A stretch of DNA of 64,000 bases from Chrysogorgia sp. JL179-B06 (GCA_035772405.1 JAYKKM010000381.1:62001-126000); one strand, 5' to 3'; shown: positions 29,866 to 46,641, counted from the first letter of the stretch. Translations and numbers: made by a program. Notes: generated by a model from the sequence alone, not told the origin.

Positions 29866-30585
29866 TTAAAGTGAATTGCCCTGAAAAGTAGATTTGAAAG
29901 TTATAAAGGATAACTCATCTTATAGGAATCATTGCTGTGCCTGAGAGGAACGAGATTTTATGCTCCTGTGGCAGTTAATTAATATTAGTTTCATAATTAT
30001 AAGCCAATCAGCAACTCGTCCTAGTCCCTTTTTAAAACAATTTATTGCGATTTCAAAAGTGGCGCGAAAATAGTTTATTTTTTAAACGATGGTGGAAATT
30101 TGTCTTTTTAGATCGTTAAAGGGGGCTTCTAGTGATTAAAAGATAAATACTGATTATTTATAAAGTCGGTTCAAGAGATTAAGGTTAGTAAACAACTAGA
30201 AATATATTTAAAAAACGACGAAGACATGTAGTTAAATTGCTATGAGGCACAAATTGACAAGTTCAACAGCTTCGCGGGTATCGCATCCCGCTTATATTTC
30301 CCCTTTTTATTTCCCCTTTATTTATCTCATCCCGTTCACATAGAAAGTGTTTGCCAGAACGTTTTTGTGCCGTCCCGCCTAACTGGAACCACGGCTAGGC
30401 TGGACAATGTTCGCCATATAAATACTCCTTCACGCCTAACAGGAATGATATCCCGAATACAGTTTCCTGCAGTGTCGCTATGAAACCGGCCTATAGGAAA
30501 CGGTGAGTGATTGGACAGCAGCTGTTAATATTACAATTATTTTGTAAACTACCGTTAGGCGTGAAGATTTAAAGACGGCTGTTTT

Positions 30586-32078
30586 TTGTCCTCTTTTGAA
30601 ATTCAGACCGTTTCAATCGAGGAAGTATTTAATTTACTTTCCACTATAAAAGTTTCTAAGGCAACAGGATACGATAAAATATCACCGAAATTGCTGAAAG
30701 ACTCTGCAGATATCATAGCTCCATCCTTGGTTAATATTTTTAACCAATCTATTAGAACTGGTATCTTTCCTGATGATGCTCACCTAATCTTTGAGAAACT
30801 TATTTCAATGCAGTTGTCTGAATATCTAGAATCCAATGAGATACTCACAAGTGAACAAACAGGTTTCCGAAAGAATCACTCAACACAATCATCGCTCCTT
30901 CAAGCTACCAACAAATGGTTAATTAATATGGACAATGGGTGCTTGAATGGTGTAATATTTTTGGACTTGAAGAAAGCTTTTGATTGTGTTGATCATGATA
31001 TACTTCTCAGTAAATTACACCTGTACGGGTCTAGCCCAAGTACCATAAAATGGTTTAAGTCCTATTTGTCCAATAGAACACAAATATGTAAAATAGAACG
31101 AACCATGTCAAGTAAACATACTATAAGATGCGGAGTGCCTCAGGGATCAAATTTGGGACCGTTGTTGTTTCTAGTTTACATAAACGATCTCCCGAGGTGC
31201 CTCTCGCATTCGACTACTAGTATGTTTGCTGATGACCCAAATTTAACGACAAGTGGTAGTTCAAGTGATGAAGTCATAACTAAATTAAATGTAGACTTAG
31301 ATAGAGTTCATCATTGGTTGCTGGCCAACAGGTTAACTCTTAATAAAGAAAAAACAGAATACATGATAATAGAGTCTAGACAAATACTAGCCAAAATTGA
31401 TAACGACAAGAATTAAAACTTGGGGAAAACAATATTAACAGGGTAAAGTGTACAAAAACCCTAGGTGTAATTGTTGACGAACAATTATCGTGGAAAAACC
31501 AGATCGAAAGCATAGTTAATAAGGCTTCAAAAGGTATCGGAATGTTACGTCGTATGAAGAAATATGTTCCGACACCAATTTTAGAAAACGTTTATAAAGC
31601 TATAGTACTGCCTTATTTTGATAACTGCAGTTTAGTTTGGGACAACTGTAGCGTTTACCTGCAAGAAAAATTGCAGAAAATGCAAAATAGAGCAGCTAGA
31701 GTAACTACAGGAAAGCCGTACGATACAAGAATAAGTGATATGCTAACCGAACTTGGCTGGCAACCATTGGCTGAACGAAGGACATCTCATAAAATAGTAT
31801 TTATGCACAAAGTTAAAAATAAGCAACTCCCGGACAGAATATCTAGCATGTTCAATATTAATAGAAACGACAATTACAGCCTACGTAATAACTATGTTGA
31901 TTTTGCACTTCCAAAGCCTAAAACAAATTTCACAAAAAAAAGCATAAGTTATTCAGCAGTAAGTCTATGGAATAGCCTCCCGAAAGCCGTTAAAATGAAC
32001 GACGTTTCTATTCGACAATTAAAACAATTCTCTCGAGCTGATTATAATGATTGGACGAAATGTGTGATCAGTAATTAA
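30586..32078 (+). pseudogene. RT remnant, unit 3
   Basis: Shared lesions; first copy with the DRISSM variant found in all units to its right. Confidence 0.88.
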
Positions 32079-32180
32079 AACCTAATTTTGTTATTTGCTT
32101 GTAAATAGTTTTTTTATTGTATTTCTGTAACGGCCCCTTGGAAATCAGATGTTATTAGATCTGAAGGGTTACCGTTCTCA

Positions 32181-32211
<31 letters not shown>

Positions 32212-32391
32212 TTAAGCATGCGCAGATCGAAAAATCCTGCGCATGCGCAGTCGATTTTTATGTGCATATATTATCGATTTTTTAAGAATCTATGTATATT
32301 AGGGCGGTTTTTTCTGTGCATGCACAGATCGATTTTTTCTGAAAATTTTTTTTTTTTTAAATATTCTGAAAAAAATCTCTGAAAAATCGAT

Positions 32392-32838
32392 CTGCGCATG
32401 CGCAAAAAAATCGGTCAGCGCATGCGCAGGAAAAAATCGATCTGCGCATGCGCAGCATAAAATCGATCTGCGCATGCGCAGCATAAAATCGATCTGCGCA
32501 TGCGCAGGAAAAAATCGATCTGCGCATGCGCAGAATAAAATCGATCTGCGCATGCGCAGAATAAAATCGATCTGCGCATGCGCAGAATAAAATCGATCTG
32601 CGCATGCGCAGAATAAAATCGATCTGCGCATGCGCAGCATAAAATCGATCTGCGCATGCGCAGCATAAAATCGATCTGCGCATGCGCAGAATAAAATCGA
32701 TCTGCGCATGCGCAGCAAAAAATCGATCTGCGCATGCGCAGATTTTTTCTGCGCATGCGCAGATCGATTTTTTCTGCGCATGCGCAGATCGATTTTTTCT
32801 GCGCATGCGCAGATCGATTTTTTCAGATCGATTTTTTT
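32392..32838. repeat. 26-bp palindromic satellite, unit 3
   Basis: Short version with about 17 palindromes; the second reads CAGCGCATGCGCAG. Fewer GAAA-type spacers than other units. Confidence 0.93.
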
Positions 32839-33273
32839 CAGAAAATTTTTTAAAAAAAAAACAAATTTTTTTTAAGGAATTCCATCTGGCCCACACGACT
32901 TTTTCTCATCGAGACAGAAGAAGTTTCTTCACATATTCCGAAGTTACTACTGTGAAGGAGAAATTTAGTAAACACAGTACCTGTTCTCCTGCTAGTTCGC
33001 AGTACCTAGTCTTCTCCTGCTGCTTTGTTTTGTTTTGTTTCACGTCACGTTACGTTCTGATTTATAATATTTAGAAATATTGTTCCATTCCATACAGTAA
33101 TTAGTTTATTTCGACTACTTTTCGTCCAAAGAGCATTCACAACAGCTATGACTATGTGATCGCCATCAAAACAACTCACTGCAGATAAAGAATCACTCAA
33201 TGACGTCATATTTCCAAACCAATATGGCGTCAAAATCCTCAAATTTTCAACTTCAACTAGCCATATCTTCTTA

Positions 33274-33724
<451 letters not shown>

Positions 33725-36700
33725 GGGGGTCCAATACAAAAAATAAATATTTTAGTAAATTTTTGAATTAGCCATAAATTAACTGGTTAACCATATTAGA
33801 ATAGATAATTGAAAGAATTTTTTCGATTGCAAAGATAGAAATGTTGAAAATTCGTAAAATTCCAAGGCTGGACTGCATTTTCCTACTTAGCAACGCCCTT
33901 AGAAACGTATATTTGGATGCAAAAACTGCTTAATTTTCCATGTTGCGCACATTTTCTCCCGCACCACCTCTCCCTAAATCAAATTTTATTATATTTTAAA
34001 ACATTAAGAGTGAATTGATTGGTGCGTGGGTAGTCATGTGACCGGTCTTCAGGCATATGTGATATTGTTTATTTTGGTTTAAGTTAGCGAGAAAAGTTTT
34101 GCAACGGGCGGCCACTTTTGATGGGAATCAAACTGCTTTTAATTTAGTAGGGCTAAGTTTCCACATTGCCGTGTTTCACAGTTGGCGAGGACATCATTAA
34201 GACCAATGACCCGATCCCTGGTCCTGTAAAAGAATATACAGGATCCTCTGGCTTTGTTGCTAACGAGGGAGGCTGTGACGGTAGGAAACTGGTAGCATCC
34301 GCCATTGTTGTTCAACATAAACACGACCCTAGAGCCGAAAGTGTAGAAGAAAAGATTTTTTTAAAACTTATAATAATGAGTTAAAGTGTGCAATCTCTCG
34401 CTTAAGGTGTATTTGGAGTTCCCTTTTCGACTTCCGGTTTTAGTTCGGTATTATTTACCCCAGTTGATAAAATCGGGCTACGGCTCATGTCATTTTTGGC
34501 TACGACTAGGCATAATGCTCTATATAGGTCTTATTTTGCCGGGTGATGTATACGGCATGTGTTTATGTATAATGAACTAGTACTGTGTACACTAATAATA
34601 ATAATACACTAATAACAATCCCCGTGCCACCAATTTGCGCGCCAATTATTATGTCCCTTCGACCTTCTTCTCCAATGTAAAACAACAACATGACGATATC
34701 AACAAGAACACTCGCAAAAACTATAAACAGTAAAATTCTAATCACTTCGTGACGATCAGTCCTTTGGTACTCAAGTGGAAAGTTTTGTAGATGAAATAAA
34801 GATATTACGAAACCTATCCGTGTAATCGTAAACTACAACCGTGTGAACAGTTTCGTCACACCATTTTAGACTTCTTGTTATACCCACAGCAAACAAGTCT
34901 AAGGTATACAGAATATACATTATATATCCACTGAGAATAAAGTAATAATGGCAATTCAAGCCGAGGAAGAAATGCGTCCTTGTTCCCGCAGATAAATATA
35001 CTCCACCGAAAATTGTGTAAACAAAGATACAATTTTCATTAAATCGTCCAGCACGCGAAGCCCTACCTAGTCACAAGCGAATGACTTAGACCCAAAGAAT
35101 ATAACCTGACATCGAAATGAAATGGTTAAGACCAAGAAAAAGAAAAGAAAAGTAGGGCATAACTTATAAGACTGGAGCTTTTTAACTGTTGTATATCTTT
35201 ATTGGACTGTCTATTGTTGTTTTGGGGCTATTATAATTATTAATAATTAGAAAGTTTAACTTTAAAGCCGTTTTTCTCAAAAGCCGATTCCTGATATTGC
35301 GCGCAGGATATCTCAAAAGTATTTAACCTATCTTGATCAAATTTTCAGCGCTAACAGTATATACATTTCTCTTGGAGATGAAGCAAAATAATTGAATTAT
35401 GTTCAATTGTAATGAAATAGTAATAGTTTTAGTGAGAGCAATTGTACACATTTCTAGTATTCAGACTGCCAAACTTTTATTATGGCTCCTATGTCAATAG
35501 TTCTGCTACACCTCCTAGACAATGTTGTTTGTGACTAGCTCAGGCATATTAATGCCTGGCTCCCTACACGTTCCAGTCAGCGTACGTCGCGCGAGAGACG
35601 CGCGCGTTGCAACAACAATAGATATTTCACATCGATTAATATATTGCTGGAAAGTGGAAACCACGCTCTGTATCAACTGGTTAGAATCTTTTAAATGATT
35701 TCGCGTCTGTAACGATTCTGTTGGCGCAAACAGCGCGCTAAATCCACATTATTATGTATGGCTCTGTGATTGTCTGGCCGATAGCCCCGCAAATTCTCAG
35801 GTTTCAAAAATGTTAAATATGCGCGTCACATCGCCTAAGTTTTGTAGTCTGTGGTTACATGTACAGTAGCTAGTAATGCCGAATGTACGATGCAATCAAT
35901 TGGAAACCCACATGTTGTACATTTAGCATTTGAAAGAATCCCTAATTTACTGAAGTAACTTCACTTGAAGCAGACTGGAGTAGAACGATTCGAGTTATGC
36001 GGAATATGATACTGTCAAATCTGTATGAAAATGAGACCCGCTGGGTCGGGGAAGTTGCTCTTGAGCAGGCTACGCAAACATTAATTTTATACAGGGTTTT
36101 GTTTGTTGGCGACGCAGGCTGCTAGTGCTGTTCAGACAGCTGATGAGTTGGGAGGAGAGCAAATCGACAGTATGAATAGGATGGGGCAGTGCAGGCAGTG
36201 TTTACATCATGTTTACTTCGTTATATGTTGAACCCGCTGTGTTATTGCTTGCTGGCTCATCAAAAATGGCGCACTTTGCTTCTCTCTTGCATGTAGAAAA
36301 CACGTTCCCTTCGGAGACCGGGATTTCTCGTTTAATGCTCCCATTAAATGAATTAATGTTGTAGAAAAAGCATCCACCTTTATTAAACAAATTAGAACCA
36401 TGTTGCCACAAGCCTTACTTGAAAGTTATTATTAATAAATCAACCCAACATTTATGTTCTTCGTGTTCTATCATTAATATCTTGTCCACCAAATCAGCTA
36501 GTACATCAGTCTAATTTGTTTCATAAACTACAATTGCTATAGTAGTTTATTGCTTAAAACGAAAACATTTGAATGCGCTTATGCGGGTCTCCCACGACGA
36601 TATATTCTGCCAAATCCTTCCGAAGCATCTTCCGATCACGTGGACGTTTCCATGGCAACATACATGTTAATGTCAGCGTCCTGCAATACCACATCTACAT

Positions 36701-37028
36701 AAACTTTTACCTCCTTCGTACCTACTATTCTAAATTTTTTATTGAATTTAGTCTATTTTAGGCGATATATGACTAGGGAGCCAGGCATTAATGTACCTGA
36801 GTAAATAAAAGTAATTCCAGGTTTTTATCATTATTATTTATCTAGTTATCATGTTTATAAAAATACGTTCTTTTCACCATGGGGGGTGTCATATATTGGT
36901 AACTATGGCAACAATGCATTGCGACAACATATTTTTTTAGTCAGACTAACTCACCCAACAACCAGGTATAAGTAGATTTTAATTATATTAAAAAGAAAAG
37001 AGGAAAATTTTTTTTGTATTGGACCCCC
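33725..37028. mobile_element. Element A, copy 3
   Basis: Complete, both terminal repeats and TTAA sites intact. Confidence 0.85.
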
Positions 37029-37748
37029 TTAAAGTGAATTGCCCTGAAAAGTAGATTTGAAAGTTATAAAGGATAACTCATCTTATAGGAATCATTGCTG
37101 TGCCTGAGAGGAACGAGATTTTATGCTCCTGTGGCAGTTAATTAATATTAGTTTCATAATTATAAGCCAATCAGCAACTCGTCCTAGTCCCTTTTTAAAA
37201 CAATTTATTGCGATTTCAAAAGTGGCGCGAAAATAGTTTATTTTTTAAACGATGGTGGAAATTTGTCTTTTTAGATCGTTAAAGGGGGCTTCTAGTGATT
37301 AAAAGATAAATACTGATTATTTATAAAGTCGGTTCAAGAGATTAAGGTTAGTAAACAACTAGAAATATATTTAAAAAACGACGAAGACATGTAGTTAAAT
37401 TGCTATGAGGCACAAATTGACAAGTTCAACAGCTTCGCGGGTATCGCATCCCGCTTATATTTCCCCTTTTTATTTCCCCTTTATTTATCTCATCCCGTTC
37501 ACATAGAAAGTGTTTGCCAGAACGTTTTTGTGCCGTCCCGCCTAACTGGAACCACGGCTAGGCTGGACAATGTTCGCCATATAAATACTCCTTCACGCCT
37601 AACAGGAATGATATCCCGAATACAGTTTCCTGCAGTGTCGCTATGAAACCGGCCTATAGGAAACGGTGAGTGATTGGACAGCAGCTGTTAATATTACAAT
37701 TATTTTGTAAACTACCGTTAGGCGTGAAGATTTAAAGACGGCTGTTTT

Positions 37749-39241
37749 TTGTCCTCTTTTGAAATTCAGACCGTTTCAATCGAGGAAGTATTTAATTTAC
37801 TTTCCACTATAAAAGTTTCTAAGGCAACAGGATACGATAAAATATCACCGAAATTGCTGAAAGACTCTGCAGATATCATAGCTCCATCCTTGGTTAATAT
37901 TTTTAACCAATCTATTAGAACTGGTATCTTTCCTGATGATGCTCACCTAATCTTTGAGAAACTTATTTCAATGCAGTTGTCTGAATATCTAGAATCCAAT
38001 GAGATACTCACAAGTGAACAAACAGGTTTCCGAAAGAATCACTCAACACAATCATCGCTCCTTCAAGCTACCAACAAATGGTTAATTAATATGGACAATG
38101 GGTGCTTGAATGGTGTAATATTTTTGGACTTGAAGAAAGCTTTTGATTGTGTTGATCATGATATACTTCTCAGTAAATTACACCTGTACGGGTCTAGCCC
38201 AAGTACCATAAAATGGTTTAAGTCCTATTTGTCCAATAGAACACAAATATGTAAAATAGAACGAACCATGTCAAGTAAACATACTATAAGATGCGGAGTG
38301 CCTCAGGGATCAAATTTGGGACCGTTGTTGTTTCTAGTTTACATAAACGATCTCCCGAGGTGCCTCTCGCATTCGACTACTAGTATGTTTGCTGATGACC
38401 CAAATTTAACGACAAGTGGTAGTTCAAGTGATGAAGTCATAACTAAATTAAATGTAGACTTAGATAGAGTTCATCATTGGTTGCTGGCCAACAGGTTAAC
38501 TCTTAATAAAGAAAAAACAGAATACATGATAATAGAGTCTAGACAAATACTAGCCAAAATTGATAACGACAAGAATTAAAACTTGGGGAAAACAATATTA
38601 ACAGGGTAAAGTGTACAAAAACCCTAGGTGTAATTGTTGACGAACAATTATCGTGGAAAAACCAGATCGAAAGCATAGTTAATAAGGCTTCAAAAGGTAT
38701 CGGAATGTTACGTCGTATGAAGAAATATGTTCCGACACCAATTTTAGAAAACGTTTATAAAGCTATAGTACTGCCTTATTTTGATAACTGCAGTTTAGTT
38801 TGGGACAACTGTAGCGTTTACCTGCAAGAAAAATTGCAGAAAATGCAAAATAGAGCAGCTAGAGTAACTACAGGAAAGCCGTACGATACAAGAATAAGTG
38901 ATATGCTAACCGAACTTGGCTGGCAACCATTGGCTGAACGAAGGACATCTCATAAAATAGTATTTATGCACAAAGTTAAAAATAAGCAACTCCCGGACAG
39001 AATATCTAGCATGTTCAATATTAATAGAAACGACAATTACAGCCTACGTAATAACTATGTTGATTTTGCACTTCCAAAGCCTAAAACAAATTTCACAAAA
39101 AAAAGCATAAGTTATTCAGCAGTAAGTCTATGGAATAGCCTCCCGAAAGCCGTTAAAATGAACGACGTTTCTATTCGACAATTAAAACAATTCTCTCGAG
39201 CTGATTATAATGATTGGACGAAATGTGTGATCAGTAATTAA
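37749..39241 (+). pseudogene. RT remnant, unit 4
   Basis: Shared deletion and frameshift; DRISSM type. Confidence 0.88.
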
Positions 39242-39343
39242 AACCTAATTTTGTTATTTGCTTGTAAATAGTTTTTTTATTGTATTTCTGTAACGGCCCC
39301 TTGGAAATCAGATGTTATTAGATCTGAAGGGTTACCGTTCTCA

Positions 39344-39374
<31 letters not shown>

Positions 39375-39554
39375 TTAAGCATGCGCAGATCGAAAAATCC
39401 TGCGCATGCGCAGTCGATTTTTATGTGCATATATTATCGATTTTTTAAGAATCTATGTATATTAGGGCGGGGTTTTTTCTGTGCATGCACAGATCGATTT
39501 TTTCTGAAAATTTTTTTTTTTAAATATTCTGAAAAAAATCTCTGAAAAATCGAT

Positions 39555-40237
39555 CTGCGCATGCGCAAAAAAATCGGTCTGCGCATGCGCAGGAAAAAAT
39601 CGATCTGCGCATGCGCAGCATAAAATCGATCTGCGCATGCGCAGCATAAAATCGATCTGCGCATGCGCAGAATAAAATCGATCTGCGCATGCGCAGAAAA
39701 AAATCGATCTGCGCATGCGCAGGAAAAAATCGATCTGCGCATGCGCAGAATAAAATCGATCTGCGCATGCGCAGGAAAAAATCGATCTGCGCATGCGCAG
39801 GAAAAAAATCGATCTGCGCATGCGCAGAATAAAATCGATCTGCGCATGCGCAGAAAAAATCAATCTGCGCATGCGCAGAATAAAATCGATCTGCGCATGC
39901 GCAGGAAAAAATCGATCTGCGCATGCGCAGAATAAAATCGATCTGCGCATGCGCAGAATAAAATCGATCTGCGCATGCGCAGAATAAAATCGATCTGCGC
40001 ATGCGCAGAATAAAATCGATCTGCGCATGCGCAGAATAAAATCGATCTGCGCATGCGCAGCATAAAATCGATCTGCGCATGCGCAGAATAAAATCGATCT
40101 GCGCATGCGCAGCAAAAAATCGATCTGCGCATGCGCAGATTTTTTTCTGCGCATGCGCAGATCGATTTTTTCTGCGCATGCGCAGATCGATTTTTTCTGC
40201 GCATGCGCAGATCGATTTTTTCAGATCGATTTTTTTC
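39555..40237. repeat. 26-bp palindromic satellite, unit 4
   Basis: About 26 palindromes; one spacer reads ATCAAT and has one base fewer, and one GAAA spacer has an extra A. A run of five AATA-type spacers lies near its right side. Confidence 0.93.
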
Positions 40238-40673
40238 AGAAAATTTTTTTAAAAAAAAACAAAAATTTTTTTTAAGGAATTCCATCTGGCCCACACGACT
40301 TTTTCTCATCGAGACAGAAGAAGTTTCTTCACATATTCCGAAGTTACTACTGTGAAGGAGAAATTTAGTAAACACAGTACCTGTTCTCCTGCTAGTTCGC
40401 AGTACCTAGTCTTCTCCTGCTGCTTTGTTTTGTTTTGTTTCACGTCACGTTACGTTCTGATTTATAATATTTAGAAATATTGTTCCATTCCATACAGTAA
40501 TTAGTTTATTTCGACTACTTTTCGTCCAAAGAGCATTCACAACAGCTATGACTATGTGATCGCCATCAAAACAACTCACTGCAGATAAAGAATCACTCAA
40601 TGACGTCATATTTCCAAACCAATATGGCGTCAAAATCCTCAAATTTTCAACTTCAACTAGCCATATCTTCTTA

Positions 40674-41124
<451 letters not shown>

Positions 41125-44100
41125 GGGGGTCCAATACAAAAAATAAATATTTTAGTAAATTTTTGAATTAGCCATAAATTAACTGGTTAACCATATTAGA
41201 ATAGATAATTGAAAGAATTTTTTCGATTGCAAAGATAGAAATGTTGAAAATTCGTAAAATTCCAAGGCTGGACTGCATTTTCCTACTTAGCAACGCCCTT
41301 AGAAACGTATATTTGGATGCAAAAACTGCTTAATTTTCCATGTTGCGCACATTTTCTCCCGCACCACCTCTCCCTAAATCAAATTTTATTATATTTTAAA
41401 ACATTAAGAGTGAATTGATTGGTGCGTGGGTAGTCATGTGACCGGTCTTCAGGCATATGTGATATTGTTTATTTTGGTTTAAGTTAGCGAGAAAAGTTTT
41501 GCAACGGGCGGCCACTTTTGATGGGAATCAAACTGCTTTTAATTTAGTAGGGCTAAGTTTCCACATTGCCGTGTTTCACAGTTGGCGAGGACATCATTAA
41601 GACCAATGACCCGATCCCTGGTCCTGTAAAAGAATATACAGGATCCTCTGGCTTTGTTGCTAACGAGGGAGGCTGTGACGGTAGGAAACTGGTAGCATCC
41701 GCCATTGTTGTTCAACATAAACACGACCCTAGAGCCGAAAGTGTAGAAGAAAAGATTTTTTTAAAACTTATAATAATGAGTTAAAGTGTGCAATCTCTCG
41801 CTTAAGGTGTATTTGGAGTTCCCTTTTCGACTTCCGGTTTTAGTTCGGTATTATTTACCCCAGTTGATAAAATCGGGCTACGGCTCATGTCATTTTTGGC
41901 TACGACTAGGCATAATGCTCTATATAGGTCTTATTTTGCCGGGTGATGTATACGGCATGTGTTTATGTATAATGAACTAGTACTGTGTACACTAATAATA
42001 ATAATACACTAATAACAATCCCCGTGCCACCAATTTGCGCGCCAATTATTATGTCCCTTCGACCTTCTTCTCCAATGTAAAACAACAACATGACGATATC
42101 AACAAGAACACTCGCAAAAACTATAAACAGTAAAATTCTAATCACTTCGTGACGATCAGTCCTTTGGTACTCAAGTGGAAAGTTTTGTAGATGAAATAAA
42201 GATATTACGAAACCTATCCGTGTAATCGTAAACTACAACCGTGTGAACAGTTTCGTCACACCATTTTAGACTTCTTGTTATACCCACAGCAAACAAGTCT
42301 AAGGTATACAGAATATACATTATATATCCACTGAGAATAAAGTAATAATGGCAATTCAAGCCGAGGAAGAAATGCGTCCTTGTTCCCGCAGATAAATATA
42401 CTCCACCGAAAATTGTGTAAACAAAGATACAATTTTCATTAAATCGTCCAGCACGCGAAGCCCTACCTAGTCACAAGCGAATGACTTAGACCCAAAGAAT
42501 ATAACCTGACATCGAAATGAAATGGTTAAGACCAAGAAAAAGAAAAGAAAAGTAGGGCATAACTTATAAGACTGGAGCTTTTTAACTGTTGTATATCTTT
42601 ATTGGACTGTCTATTGTTGTTTTGGGGCTATTATAATTATTAATAATTAGAAAGTTTAACTTTAAAGCCGTTTTTCTCAAAAGCCGATTCCTGATATTGC
42701 GCGCAGGATATCTCAAAAGTATTTAACCTATCTTGATCAAATTTTCAGCGCTAACAGTATATACATTTCTCTTGGAGATGAAGCAAAATAATTGAATTAT
42801 GTTCAATTGTAATGAAATAGTAATAGTTTTAGTGAGAGCAATTGTACACATTTCTAGTATTCAGACTGCCAAACTTTTATTATGGCTCCTATGTCAATAG
42901 TTCTGCTACACCTCCTAGACAATGTTGTTTGTGACTAGCTCAGGCATATTAATGCCTGGCTCCCTACACGTTCCAGTCAGCGTACGTCGCGCGAGAGACG
43001 CGCGCGTTGCAACAACAATAGATATTTCACATCGATTAATATATTGCTGGAAAGTGGAAACCACGCTCTGTATCAACTGGTTAGAATCTTTTAAATGATT
43101 TCGCGTCTGTAACGATTCTGTTGGCGCAAACAGCGCGCTAAATCCACATTATTATGTATGGCTCTGTGATTGTCTGGCCGATAGCCCCGCAAATTCTCAG
43201 GTTTCAAAAATGTTAAATATGCGCGTCACATCGCCTAAGTTTTGTAGTCTGTGGTTACATGTACAGTAGCTAGTAATGCCGAATGTACGATGCAATCAAT
43301 TGGAAACCCACATGTTGTACATTTAGCATTTGAAAGAATCCCTAATTTACTGAAGTAACTTCACTTGAAGCAGACTGGAGTAGAACGATTCGAGTTATGC
43401 GGAATATGATACTGTCAAATCTGTATGAAAATGAGACCCGCTGGGTCGGGGAAGTTGCTCTTGAGCAGGCTACGCAAACATTAATTTTATACAGGGTTTT
43501 GTTTGTTGGCGACGCAGGCTGCTAGTGCTGTTCAGACAGCTGATGAGTTGGGAGGAGAGCAAATCGACAGTATGAATAGGATGGGGCAGTGCAGGCAGTG
43601 TTTACATCATGTTTACTTCGTTATATGTTGAACCCGCTGTGTTATTGCTTGCTGGCTCATCAAAAATGGCGCACTTTGCTTCTCTCTTGCATGTAGAAAA
43701 CACGTTCCCTTCGGAGACCGGGATTTCTCGTTTAATGCTCCCATTAAATGAATTAATGTTGTAGAAAAAGCATCCACCTTTATTAAACAAATTAGAACCA
43801 TGTTGCCACAAGCCTTACTTGAAAGTTATTATTAATAAATCAACCCAACATTTATGTTCTTCGTGTTCTATCATTAATATCTTGTCCACCAAATCAGCTA
43901 GTACATCAGTCTAATTTGTTTCATAAACTACAATTGCTATAGTAGTTTATTGCTTAAAACGAAAACATTTGAATGCGCTTATGCGGGTCTCCCACGACGA
44001 TATATTCTGCCAAATCCTTCCGAAGCATCTTCCGATCACGTGGACGTTTCCATGGCAACATACATGTTAATGTCAGCGTCCTGCAATACCACATCTACAT

Positions 44101-44428
44101 AAACTTTTACCTCCTTCGTACCTACTATTCTAAATTTTTTATTGAATTTAGTCTATTTTAGGCGATATATGACTAGGGAGCCAGGCATTAATGTACCTGA
44201 GTAAATAAAAGTAATTCCAGGTTTTTATCATTATTATTTATCTAGTTATCATGTTTATAAAAATACGTTCTTTTCACCATGGGGGGTGTCATATATTGGT
44301 AACTATGGCAACAATGCATTGCGACAACATATTTTTTTAGTCAGACTAACTCACCCAACAACCAGGTATAAGTAGATTTTAATTATATTAAAAAGAAAAG
44401 AGGAAAATTTTTTTTGTATTGGACCCCC
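41125..44428. mobile_element. Element A, copy 4
   Basis: Complete copy flanked by TTAA. Confidence 0.85.
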
Positions 44429-45148
44429 TTAAAGTGAATTGCCCTGAAAAGTAGATTTGAAAGTTATAAAGGATAACTCATCTTATAGGAATCATTGCTG
44501 TGCCTGAGAGGAACGAGATTTTATGCTCCTGTGGCAGTTAATTAATATTAGTTTCATAATTATAAGCCAATCAGCAACTCGTCCTAGTCCCTTTTTAAAA
44601 CAATTTATTGCGATTTCAAAAGTGGCGCGAAAATAGTTTATTTTTTAAACGATGGTGGAAATTTGTCTTTTTAGATCGTTAAAGGGGGCTTCTAGTGATT
44701 AAAAGATAAATACTGATTATTTATAAAGTCGGTTCAAGAGATTAAGGTTAGTAAACAACTAGAAATATATTTAAAAAACGACGAAGACATGTAGTTAAAT
44801 TGCTATGAGGCACAAATTGACAAGTTCAACAGCTTCGCGGGTATCGCATCCCGCTTATATTTCCCCTTTTTATTTCCCCTTTATTTATCTCATCCCGTTC
44901 ACATAGAAAGTGTTTGCCAGAACGTTTTTGTGCCGTCCCGCCTAACTGGAACCACGGCTAGGCTGGACAATGTTCGCCATATAAATACTCCTTCACGCCT
45001 AACAGGAATGATATCCCGAATACAGTTTCCTGCAGTGTCGCTATGAAACCGGCCTATAGGAAACGGTGAGTGATTGGACAGCAGCTGTTAATATTACAAT
45101 TATTTTGTAAACTACCGTTAGGCGTGAAGATTTAAAGACGGCTGTTTT

Positions 45149-46641
45149 TTGTCCTCTTTTGAAATTCAGACCGTTTCAATCGAGGAAGTATTTAATTTAC
45201 TTTCCACTATAAAAGTTTCTAAGGCAACAGGATACGATAAAATATCACCGAAATTGCTGAAAGACTCTGCAGATATCATAGCTCCATCCTTGGTTAATAT
45301 TTTTAACCAATCTATTAGAACTGGTATCTTTCCTGATGATGCTCACCTAATCTTTGAGAAACTTATTTCAATGCAGTTGTCTGAATATCTAGAATCCAAT
45401 GAGATACTCACAAGTGAACAAACAGGTTTCCGAAAGAATCACTCAACACAATCATCGCTCCTTCAAGCTACCAACAAATGGTTAATTAATATGGACAATG
45501 GGTGCTTGAATGGTGTAATATTTTTGGACTTGAAGAAAGCTTTTGATTGTGTTGATCATGATATACTTCTCAGTAAATTACACCTGTACGGGTCTAGCCC
45601 AAGTACCATAAAATGGTTTAAGTCCTATTTGTCCAATAGAACACAAATATGTAAAATAGAACGAACCATGTCAAGTAAACATACTATAAGATGCGGAGTG
45701 CCTCAGGGATCAAATTTGGGACCGTTGTTGTTTCTAGTTTACATAAACGATCTCCCGAGGTGCCTCTCGCATTCGACTACTAGTATGTTTGCTGATGACC
45801 CAAATTTAACGACAAGTGGTAGTTCAAGTGATGAAGTCATAACTAAATTAAATGTAGACTTAGATAGAGTTCATCATTGGTTGCTGGCCAACAGGTTAAC
45901 TCTTAATAAAGAAAAAACAGAATACATGATAATAGAGTCTAGACAAATACTAGCCAAAATTGATAACGACAAGAATTAAAACTTGGGGAAAACAATATTA
46001 ACAGGGTAAAGTGTACAAAAACCCTAGGTGTAATTGTTGACGAACAATTATCGTGGAAAAACCAGATCGAAAGCATAGTTAATAAGGCTTCAAAAGGTAT
46101 CGGAATGTTACGTCGTATGAAGAAATATGTTCCGACACCAATTTTAGAAAACGTTTATAAAGCTATAGTACTGCCTTATTTTGATAACTGCAGTTTAGTT
46201 TGGGACAACTGTAGCGTTTACCTGCAAGAAAAATTGCAGAAAATGCAAAATAGAGCAGCTAGAGTAACTACAGGAAAGCCGTACGATACAAGAATAAGTG
46301 ATATGCTAACCGAACTTGGCTGGCAACCATTGGCTGAACGAAGGACATCTCATAAAATAGTATTTATGCACAAAGTTAAAAATAAGCAACTCCCGGACAG
46401 AATATCTAGCATGTTCAATATTAATAGAAACGACAATTACAGCCTACGTAATAACTATGTTGATTTTGCACTTCCAAAGCCTAAAACAAATTTCACAAAA
46501 AAAAGCATAAGTTATTCAGCAGTAAGTCTATGGAATAGCCTCCCGAAAGCCGTTAAAATGAACGACGTTTCTATTCGACAATTAAAACAATTCTCTCGAG
46601 CTGATTATAATGATTGGACGAAATGTGTGATCAGTAATTAA
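45149..46641 (+). pseudogene. RT remnant, unit 5
   Basis: Shared deletion and frameshift; DRISSM type. Confidence 0.88.
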